Shown here in pieces: positions 52,152-58,772 of a stretch of 64,000 bases of DNA (positions are counted from its first letter, which is position 1; every line of letters begins with the position of its first letter). A program made the translations under genes and the position numbers. Under the pieces are notes generated by a model. The model did not search any database. It was not told the origin of the DNA and saw only the letters and a program-made list of their open reading frames with translations. Source of the stretch: Crocinitomicaceae bacterium (GTDB lineage Bacteria; Bacteroidota; Bacteroidia; Flavobacteriales_D; Crocinitomicaceae); assembly GCA_021325675.1 (NCBI GenBank), contig JAJTCM010000002.1:558001-622000 (forward strand), in the 5' to 3' direction.

Positions 52152-54094
52152 CACGAAAAAATTTGATACGTTATCATAGCCGAAAGATACGCCAAAATCC
52201 CCATATAAACAAGCTGAACGATTGGCCATTTCCAGCTTTTGGTTTCGCGTTTCACAATCGCAAGCGTTGCCATACATTGCATGGCGTAAACGTAGAATAC
52301 CATCAGGGAGAGGCCGGTTGCGAGGGAATATACCGGAGTTCCGTCCGGATGTTTTTCCTGGCGCATAGTCTCCAAAAGCCCTTCGTTGTCTTCCTGGTGA
52401 ACACTGTAAATAGTTGCCATCGATCCCACAAAAACTTCGCGGGCAGCAAACGAAGTAAGCAGTGAAATTCCGATCTTCCAGTCAAAACCCAAAGGACGGA
52501 TCACCGGCTCGATCGTTTTACCGAGAATGCCCATGTAGGAATTCTCCAATTTCACGGAAGCAACCTTGTCTTCGTATTTTTCGCCCGGGTAAGCCGTTTT
52601 ATCAATTTTTCGGACAGCATTTTGAATCCGTTCGCCCGGGCCGTAGCTCGCCAATGCCCAGAGCAAAATTGAAATCGCTAAAATCACTTTTCCGGCTTCC
52701 CACACAAAAATTTTGGATTTTTCGTAAAGTGAAAGGAAAATATTTCCCCAGCGCGGCGCTTTGAATTCAGGGATTTCCAGCAAAAAATAGCTCTTTTCCC
52801 TTGTTTTAATGAAGCGCGTCATCACCCAGGCCACCGCCAGGGCCGAAAACAGCCCGAGCATGTACATCGCAAATAAAGTTAATCCCTGCAGGCTCAAAAA
52901 GCCGAAAAGATATTTATTAGGGATTACGAGGGCGATCAGCAGGGTAAAAACCGGGATCCGCGCGCTGCAGCTCATGAGCGGTGCAACAAGAATTGTGATC
53001 AAACGTTCTTTCCAGTTGGGGATGGTCCGCGTAGCCATAACTCCGGGAATCGCACAGGCGGCGCTTGAAATTAACGGAACAACGCTTTTCCCGTTCAGGC
53101 CGAAAGGGCGCATCAGGCGGTCCATGATAAACACCGCGCGCGCCAGGTAACCCGTTTCCTCCAGGATCCCAAGGCAGAAAAAAAGCAGTAAAATCTGGGG
53201 AAGAAATACCAAAACTCCGCCTAATCCCGGAATGATGCCCCCCGTGAGCAGGTCGGTTAAAACCCCTTCAGGCATAACGGAGCCCGTCCAGTTGGCGAAA
53301 TCCGCAAAAGCGCCGTCAATCAGGTCCATCGGCAGCGAAGCAATGGAAAAAATGAGCTGGAATATAAGCAGCAGGATCAGTGCAAAAATCACGTAGCCCC
53401 ACACCGGGTGAACGGTAAGCTTGTCCCACACGCTGGCCTTTGTTGCTGCCTGGGTTGGATTTTCGTGCCGTACCGAAGCGGTGATTATTTCTTTTATGTA
53501 TGTGTAACGCTGCCTGGTTTCGCTTTCCTGCCAGCTTTCGTTATCACTATCCGTAACGTTGTAATCAGCGATCAAAGGCCGGAATTCGGCTTGAGCAGGA
53601 GTTTCAAAAATCAGCTCTTTCAGCTCTTTCATCCCGAAACCTGCGCGCGCATTCGTTTCGCAAATCCGGACTCCCGGAAAAGCCTGTTTCAATTGATCGA
53701 GGTCGGTTTTGATCCCTTTTCGCCCGGCCACATCGCTCATGTTGAGGACCGCAATCACTGGAATCTGAAGGTCGTAAACCTGTGTAAAAAGAAGCAGATT
53801 GCGTTCGAGGTTGCCGGCATCGAGTACAACAACGGTCAAATCCGGAAAATCCGGGTGCCTGGGGTTTGAAAACACATCGTAAACGACCTGCTCGTCGTTG
53901 GAATGGGGGTAAATGCTGTATGTTCCGGGAAAATCAATTATTTCGGCAGTTTGCCCGTCATGGTGTAAAGTCCCGGATTTTTTGTCAACGGTAACGCCCG
54001 GGAAATTCCCCACATGCTGGTTTAAGCCGGTAAGACGGTTGAAAACGGAAGTTTTTCCGGTATTCGGGTTTCCTAAGAGCGCAACTTTTTTCAT
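52151..54094 (-). CDS. feoB: Ferrous iron transporter FeoB
   Basis: A 647-residue inner-membrane iron importer. The N-terminal G domain has GNPNTGKTS (8-16) and the switch-II region DFPGTYS; NMSD gives guanine specificity. The membrane domain (about 225-647) carries multiple helices with SCSARIPVF and the two-gate cysteine motifs. Length is typical of a full single-chain FeoB. FeoA precedes it with a two-base gap; its Cys-rich partner follows. Confidence 0.95.
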   Translation of the reverse strand: MKKVALLGNPNTGKTSVFNRLTGLNQHVGNFPGVTVDKKSGTLHHDGQTAEIIDFPGTYSIYPHSNDEQVVYDVFSNPRHPDFPDLTVVVLDAGNLERNLLLFTQVYDLQIPVIAVLNMSDVAGRKGIKTDLDQLKQAFPGVRICETNARAGFGMKELKELIFETPAQAEFRPLIADYNVTDSDNESWQESETRQRYTYIKEIITASVRHENPTQAATKASVWDKLTVHPVWGYVIFALILLLIFQLIFSIASLPMDLIDGAFADFANWTGSVMPEGVLTDLLTGGIIPGLGGVLVFLPQILLLFFCLGILEETGYLARAVFIMDRLMRPFGLNGKSVVPLISSAACAIPGVMATRTIPNWKERLITILVAPLMSCSARIPVFTLLIALVIPNKYLFGFLSLQGLTLFAMYMLGLFSALAVAWVMTRFIKTREKSYFLLEIPEFKAPRWGNIFLSLYEKSKIFVWEAGKVILAISILLWALASYGPGERIQNAVRKIDKTAYPGEKYEDKVASVKLENSYMGILGKTIEPVIRPLGFDWKIGISLLTSFAAREVFVGSMATIYSVHQEDNEGLLETMRQEKHPDGTPVYSLATGLSLMVFYVYAMQCMATLAIVKRETKSWKWPIVQLVYMGILAYLSAMITYQIFS

Positions 54095-54096
54095 GC

Positions 54097-54324
54097 TTAA
54101 TTCTGCTCGACTTCTATGAGGTTGGCTTCGCTTTTGCGCATGGATAAAACGTAATCTCCAACACGCACGGCAATCGGGTCACCGAAAGGCGCTTTGTACA
54201 GGATCTCAACCTCTTTCCCGGTATAAAATCCCATTTCCAGGAGCTTGGAACTGAGAACGGATGGCAGTACCTGCTTGACTTTAAAGACCTTTCCGGCCGC
54301 ACAAAAACCCAGTGTTTGACTCAA
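54097..54324 (-). CDS. feoA: Ferrous iron transport protein FeoA
   Basis: A 75-residue SH3-like protein that binds or regulates FeoB. KLLEMGFYTGKEVEILYKAP and the DPIAVRVGDYVLSMRKSEANLIEV end are FeoA signatures. The start codon is TTG at 54324, as no ATG lies before the conserved core. No Fur-like palindrome is evident upstream. Confidence 0.9.
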   Translation of the reverse strand: MSQTLGFCAAGKVFKVKQVLPSVLSSKLLEMGFYTGKEVEILYKAPFGDPIAVRVGDYVLSMRKSEANLIEVEQN

Positions 54325-54409
54325 AACGATAATTTGACCGTAAAATTAATGCAAATTCCGGCAACAAACATACCTTAAAGGTGGTATTTATAAGAGATAT
54401 TCCAAAATC

Positions 54410-54445
54410 CGAAGATTAGCTTCGTATTGATGCCCTTAATCTTCG
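54410..54445. repeat. Short inverted repeat between gcvH and feoA
   Basis: A perfect 9-base inverted repeat (54410-54418 and 54437-54445, arms CGAAGATTA and TAATCTTCG) with an 18-base loop, followed by more TTCGAA words to 54475. It resembles low-complexity intergenic words common in this phylum. It could help terminate gcvH or feoA transcripts; no T-run follows. Confidence 0.5.
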
Positions 54446-54478
54446 AATTTGAACCTTCGAATCCGCTTCAGCGGGCCA

Positions 54479-54856
54479 TTACCCGATATGCGACTCGTAA
54501 GCCGCAGCGTCCATCAGATCATTAGCTTCAGATGGGTTGCTCATTTCGATTTTAATCATCCAGCCTTTTCCGTACGGATCTTTATTCACTGCTTCAGGAT
54601 CAGCCTCTAATGCTGTGTTAAACTCCACGATTTTACCGGAAAGCGGCATAAACAGGTCAGAAACGGTTTTTACGGCCTCAACGGAACCGAAAACTTCTTC
54701 CTGTCCGAGCTCTTCCCCTTCGGTTTCGATCTCAACATAAACGATATCGCCTAACTCACTCTGAGCAAAATCAGTAATTCCTACAGTTGCAGTATTGCCT
54801 TCAATTTTAACCCATTCGTGGTCTTTCGTGTATTTTAAATCAGCTGGAATATTCAT
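54479..54856 (-). CDS. gcvH: Glycine cleavage system H protein
   Basis: A 125-residue lipoyl carrier that shuttles the aminomethyl group between the P, T and L proteins of glycine cleavage. Lipoylation is expected on Lys63 (VEAVKTVSD). The ATG at 54856 gives [14 protein letters not shown], the usual N-terminus; the seven-codon extension starts within a TACCTTTG box (54875-54882). No other gcv gene is near. Confidence 0.95.
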   Translation of the reverse strand: MNIPADLKYTKDHEWVKIEGNTATVGITDFAQSELGDIVYVEIETEGEELGQEEVFGSVEAVKTVSDLFMPLSGKIVEFNTALEADPEAVNKDPYGKGWMIKIEMSNPSEANDLMDAAAYESHIG

Positions 54857-54874
54857 CTTCAAAAATTTTTTAGA

Positions 54875-54882
54875 CAAAGGTA
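54875..54882 (-). promoter_or_regulatory. -7 promoter box of gcvH
   Basis: Minus-strand TACCTTTG, 19 bases upstream of the ATG. A TTG lies about 18 bases further upstream, close to the normal spacing. Confidence 0.6.
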
Positions 54883-54950
54883 TTTATTTCTAGCAAATGC
54901 CAACCAAAAAAGGCGATAATTTAGAATTAATTTAAATTTAACGGGGCTAT

Positions 54951-55130
54951 AAAATTAACCCCATAGGCACATAGATTTATGATAAACTGTCTTTTTGGGT
55001 TTACTAAGAACACCTGTTTTTTATTTGTGAACCCCTGTTTTCACATATTTAAATTTAAGGTACTTTTCAGTTTACTCGGCTAATTATAAATAAACCTGTG
55101 TCCCCTATGTTCCTGTGTAGTTAAATTATT
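54951..55130. repeat. Dispersed inverted-repeat element, copy B
   Basis: A region of about 180 bases. The left arm (54951-54979) contains AACCCCATAGGCACATAGATT; the right arm (about 55093-55130) contains CTGTGTCCCCTATGT, then a diverged CTGTGTAGTTAAATTATT. Both arms match copy A (51136-51297) with substitutions. No ORF inside. Together with flanking promoter boxes this fills the 54857-55167 gap. Confidence 0.75.
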
Positions 55131-55142
55131 CATTTTTTTCCT

Positions 55143-55150
55143 TAAGTTTG
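55143..55150 (+). promoter_or_regulatory. -7 promoter box of the 55168 gene
   Basis: TAAGTTTG, 17 bases before the ATG, right after repeat copy B. No TTG at the expected distance. Confidence 0.45.
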
Positions 55151-55167
55151 CACACTTATTTTTAGTT

Positions 55168-56229
55168 ATGACGCCCACATTTCATCGCTTAAAAATCGCG
55201 GATATCCGCCGGGAAACAGCAGACACGGTTTCTATTTTGTTTGACGTTCCGCAGGAGCTCCGTGAAGATTACAGCTATCTTTCAGGACAATACCTGACCT
55301 TAAAAACGATGATCGGGGAAGAAGAACTACGCCGCTCTTATTCGCTTTGTTCCTCGCCGTTTGAGCAGGAATGGCGGGTTGCCGTAAAAGAAGTGGACGG
55401 CGGGAAATTTTCGAATTTTGCCAACCGCTCCCTAAAAGCCGGCGATGAGCTGGATGTTATGACACCGAGCGGGCATTTCAAAGTACATATCGACCCGGCA
55501 CACGATAAAAATTACGTCCTGTTTGCAGCCGGAAGCGGGATCACCCCGATTTTGTCGATCATCAAATCCGTGCTCAAAAACGAGCCGAACAGCAGCATTA
55601 CGTTTTTCTACGGCAATAAAAATTTTGCATCCATTATTTTCCGGGAAGAGATCGAAGCGCTGAAAAACGAATACCTCGACCGCCTGAGCGTGATCCACAT
55701 CCTTTCCCGCGAAAGTTTGGGGAACCCGCTGCAAAAAGGCCGTATTGATGCTGAGAAATGTGAGAAGCTTTACAAAACTTTCCTGAAAAACGAGCGCATT
55801 GACGAGGTTTTCGTGTGCGGCCCGGAAACCATGATCCACGCAGTAAAAGATACCTTCATTGCCCAGGGCGTTGATTCGAAACATATCCATTTCGAGCTCT
55901 TCGGAACAAGCATCAAACACGTGGAAAAAGTTATCAGTGAAACCAATATCACAGCGAACGTGCGGATTATCATCGACGGTGATGCCCTGGATATTTCATT
56001 GAACGAAAACGACGACAATATCCTTGATGCAGCCCAAAAAGCCGGCGCTGATCTGCCATTTGCCTGTAAAGGCGGTGTTTGCTGTACCTGTAAAGCCAAA
56101 ATCCTGGAAGGATCGGCGCGCATGGATGTCAATTATGCACTGGAAGAAGAAGAGCTGGCCGCTGGTTACGTCCTGACTTGCCAGGCCCACCCGACAAGCG
56201 AAAAGCTGGTGGTTTCCTTTGATGAATAA
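55168..56229 (+). CDS. FAD/NAD(P)H and 2Fe-2S oxidoreductase, PaaE/FNR-like
   Basis: A 353-residue electron-transfer flavoprotein. The FAD domain has RRSYSLCSSP (residues 55-64), the NAD(P)H domain has FAAGSGITPILS and CGPETMI, and the C-terminal plant-type ferredoxin has Cys300, Cys305, Cys308 and Cys338 as cluster ligands. It resembles PaaE, the reductase of phenylacetyl-CoA epoxidase, but no paaABCD genes are near, so the oxygenase or acceptor partner is unknown. Confidence 0.9.
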   Translation: MTPTFHRLKIADIRRETADTVSILFDVPQELREDYSYLSGQYLTLKTMIGEEELRRSYSLCSSPFEQEWRVAVKEVDGGKFSNFANRSLKAGDELDVMTPSGHFKVHIDPAHDKNYVLFAAGSGITPILSIIKSVLKNEPNSSITFFYGNKNFASIIFREEIEALKNEYLDRLSVIHILSRESLGNPLQKGRIDAEKCEKLYKTFLKNERIDEVFVCGPETMIHAVKDTFIAQGVDSKHIHFELFGTSIKHVEKVISETNITANVRIIIDGDALDISLNENDDNILDAAQKAGADLPFACKGGVCCTCKAKILEGSARMDVNYALEEEELAAGYVLTCQAHPTSEKLVVSFDE

Positions 56230-56438
56230 AACTTTGTGTTTTAAGACCGTAATGTGAGACGCAAAATTTGTAAAGGTTAATCCTTCATTCCTTCGCGAAA
56301 CCTTTGCATTACCTTGTGATCCGGTATAATTCAGTGAAGTTTTCTATATATTGGAAAAAGCGCGACCCACGGAAGAAAAAGCTGCACGTCCTTTGCGCTC
56401 CTCTTTTCTCCGCCGCGGTGTCTCTCTCTTTAATATTA

Positions 56439-57038
56439 TCAGGCGATATTTACCACCAGGCTGTGTTTTTCAATCAGTTTGCGCAGGTTCAGCAAAGCAT
56501 AGCGCATCCGCCCCAAAGCGGTATTAATGCTGATGTCTTCAGCTTCAGCGATGTCTTTGAAAGACAAATCTTCAAAAATCCGCTTGCGGATAATATCCTG
56601 CTGTGCTGCCGGCAAATAGTCGATCAGCTGCGTCATCTGTTCCAGCAGCTCATCCTTGGAAAGCTTCGTGAGCACGTGGTCATCCGGGGAAGCGATGAAA
56701 TTGAAAATACTTACATCATCCGATCTGAACGATTTTTCCTGGATCAGCTTCATGCGGTTTTGCTTGCGGAAATAATCGATCACAAGGTTATTCGCGATGC
56801 GCATGGCCCAGGACAAAAATTTCCCTTCATCATTATAGTTTCCACTTTTAAAGGTCTTGATAATTTTGATGAAAGTATCCTGGAAAAGGTCTTCGGCCAG
56901 ATCGCGGTCTTTGACTTTTGCTAAAATAGTTCTGTAAATGCTGTTCTTGTGACGGAGCAGTAAAACTTCAAATGCCTGATGATTGCCGGAGATGTAAGAC
57001 ACGATGAGCGCTTGGTCATCTAACTTTTTTAAAGACAT
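56439..57038 (-). CDS. ECF-family RNA polymerase sigma factor
   Basis: A 199-residue ECF sigma factor from the ATG at 57038; three codons upstream is a TTG. Region 2 has LAEDLFQDTFIKIIKTF and FLSWAMRIANNLVIDYFR; region 4 has FKDIAEAEDISINTALGRMR. No anti-sigma gene adjoins it, so it is either constitutive or controlled elsewhere. Between it and the 57428 gene (57039-57427, 389 bases) I see only the promoter of that gene and nothing else. Bases 56230-56438 after it also lack a gene. Confidence 0.93.
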   Translation of the reverse strand: MSLKKLDDQALIVSYISGNHQAFEVLLLRHKNSIYRTILAKVKDRDLAEDLFQDTFIKIIKTFKSGNYNDEGKFLSWAMRIANNLVIDYFRKQNRMKLIQEKSFRSDDVSIFNFIASPDDHVLTKLSKDELLEQMTQLIDYLPAAQQDIIRKRIFEDLSFKDIAEAEDISINTALGRMRYALLNLRKLIEKHSLVVNIA

Positions 57039-57373
57039 AACTTTCAAATTAAAATGGGTTTAAGCCCTATGGTTTATAACGTAATTTAAAAGTAAATGTC
57101 TCTCTATAAGCGTCTTTTTTGTGTTTGTTCTACTTGCGAATATACTTCAATAATTTGAACTTGCAAGAAAAAACAAGCTGTTTTGTATAAATAACGATTC
57201 TAAATGTGTAAAGGTTGGCTGGAGATGAAAATTTTTCTTCCGGTGGAATTTATCGTTTACAGCAATTTTCAGGCCGTTTTTGCAAAAAACAACACTGAAA
57301 TCGAGCAGTAAAAAGATTTAGCTGAGAAGGTCAACTAAAAATTAAGTGTTTGAAAAACAGGTATTTATACGTA

Positions 57374-57404
57374 TTGTACTTTGTTTCTAATATCTCTACT
57401 TTTG
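57374..57404 (+). promoter_or_regulatory. Promoter of the 57428 gene
   Basis: TTG (57374-57376), 20 bases, TACTTTTG (57397-57404): a full match with the same spacing as the promoters of the 28404 and 28875 genes. Confidence 0.7.
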
Positions 57405-57427
57405 CCTTCACACTAAAAATTCTTACT

Positions 57428-57760
57428 ATGAAGAAAACACTTTTCTCTTTAGGGCTTATGATGAGCCTTTGCACTGCCGGCGTTTTTGCGCAGCAAGTTG
57501 CTCCAAGCTGTAACAATGACAATGGACTGGAAGGCCGGATCAACGCCATCGAAAACACAGGATGGGTTGAAATTTCCCGCGAGTTCCAGCCAATTTATTA
57601 TTTGGTTGCACCTGAGCCCCAATACAGCATCGGAACGCTGACTGTTGTGTTTGGAGTGGATTGCCCGGAAGGTGAGGCTTGCCCTAAAATCGCCAGGATT
57701 TACCAGGAAGACGCTATCCAGGTATCCTACAAAGCCTGCGTTTGGCAGCCAACTAACTAG
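57428..57760 (+). CDS. Small secreted cysteine protein (family member C), unknown
   Basis: A 110-residue protein with a signal peptide ending GVFAQ, chosen from the ATG at 57428 because upstream frame overlaps the promoter. It has VDCPEGEACPKIARIY (C-x5-C), like the C-x4/5-C stretch in the two proteins at 28404 and 28875, and a late Cys (KACVW). It lacks the DC-x-GNV end, so it is a more distant relative. Function unknown. The terminator at 57805-57837 follows. Confidence 0.75.
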   Translation: MKKTLFSLGLMMSLCTAGVFAQQVAPSCNNDNGLEGRINAIENTGWVEISREFQPIYYLVAPEPQYSIGTLTVVFGVDCPEGEACPKIARIYQEDAIQVSYKACVWQPTN

Positions 57761-57804
57761 TGTTTCTTACAGGAGACCACCGAAGGTAGCCACGGAGTCA
57801 ATGA

Positions 57805-57837
57805 AAAAAGGGGCGTTTGGGAAAATGTCCCCTTTTT
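57805..57837 (+). terminator. Terminator of the 57428 gene
   Basis: A 9-bp stem (57805-57813 with 57829-57837), loop of 15, ending in T5. It lies 45 bases after the stop. Confidence 0.75.
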
Positions 57838-57941
57838 GTTTGGAAAATGCCCTTCAGGTTAAAGCCCTTGTTTCCGTTACGATCCAAAATCAACGCAAAT
57901 TTTTTCCCGCTTTTTGTATCTCCGTATCGAAATTATTTTAC

Positions 57942-57949
57942 TATATTTG
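57942..57949 (+). promoter_or_regulatory. -7 promoter box of the cupredoxin gene
   Basis: TATATTTG, 27 bases before the ATG at 57977. The nearest TTG is 25 bases upstream, more than usual. Confidence 0.5.
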
Positions 57950-57976
57950 AGAATATTAACACTTAATCTGTATCAA

Positions 57977-58567
57977 ATGAAAAAATTATACACTTTAACA
58001 CTTCTTCTTTTTGCAGCGTTCTCAGCAAAAGCAACCATTCACAATGTGGGTGTGATTAATAACAGTTTTACTCCCGGATCAATCACAGACGTTGTAGTAG
58101 GTGATACTATCCGCTGGACTTTGGGTCAAGGAACCCACAATACGACTTCCACAACCATTCCGAACGGGGCTGCTACCTGGGCTTACCAGTTTTCCGGCTT
58201 TGGGGACTCCTTTGATTATAAAGTTACTGTAGCCGGCACGTATACTTACCGTTGCACATTTCACGGCGGAATGAACGGGTCTTTCACAGCAACCAACGGA
58301 ACGACATCAATTAATGAGCTGGATAACACTGCTTCCCTGAAAGCATATCCAAACCCGTTCAAAACAAAACTGAATGTTCCGAACAAAACAGCTGATAACA
58401 TCGAAATCCTCAATGTATTGGGCGAAAAGGTAAAATCAGTCTCTGTAAACGAAAATGAAAAACACACGGTCCTGGATCTTTCCGACCTGAAAAAAGGCGT
58501 TTATTTCTACGTCCTCAAGCAGGAAGGTGAAATCCTTGAAACCCGCCGCGTAGTTAAATCAGAATAA
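57977..58567 (+). CDS. Secreted cupredoxin with T9SS type A sorting domain
   Basis: A 196-residue protein. Residues 1-19 are a signal peptide. Residues 20-108 form a plastocyanin/amicyanin-like fold with a full type 1 copper site: His54, Cys93, His96 and Met99 (C-x2-H-x2-M, as in amicyanin). Residues about 110-196 (AYPNPFKTKLNV, then LKKGVYFYVL) are the type A T9SS C-terminal domain. It should therefore be exported through T9SS and act as an electron or copper carrier outside the cell. Its redox partner is unknown. Confidence 0.9.
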   Translation: MKKLYTLTLLLFAAFSAKATIHNVGVINNSFTPGSITDVVVGDTIRWTLGQGTHNTTSTTIPNGAATWAYQFSGFGDSFDYKVTVAGTYTYRCTFHGGMNGSFTATNGTTSINELDNTASLKAYPNPFKTKLNVPNKTADNIEILNVLGEKVKSVSVNENEKHTVLDLSDLKKGVYFYVLKQEGEILETRRVVKSE

Positions 58568-58591
58568 AAATTTGAAGATTTGAATCCAAAA

Positions 58592-58621
58592 AATCCCTGT
58601 CAGTTTTGGCAGGGATTTTTT
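58592..58621 (+). terminator. Terminator of the cupredoxin gene
   Basis: A 10-bp stem (58592-58601 with 58608-58617, one G-T pair), loop AGTTTT, then a T-run. It lies 24 bases past the stop. Bases 58622-58750 hold nothing I recognise. Confidence 0.88.
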
Positions 58622-58750
58622 ATGGGCCACATCAAGGAGAAAATCAATGTAATCTGCGAATATTCATGCTCCCTCTCGGCAAACAAGGTAAAGCTCGCCG
58701 GATAATTCTCCATTTTCCTTCCTCAGCTTTCAAATTCCCCTTAAAAATCT

Positions 58751-58758
58751 TACCTTTG
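58751..58758 (+). promoter_or_regulatory. -7 promoter box of pheT
   Basis: TACCTTTG, 14 bases before the ATG at 58773. The -33 position has TTT instead of TTG. Confidence 0.55.
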
Positions 58759-58772
58759 CCTTTTTTTCCAAA

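Noticed and set aside
56304-56924. A 206-codon plus-strand frame opposite the second ECF sigma factor
   Set aside because: Most of it is antisense to the well-supported sigma gene, and the translation has no signal or motif.
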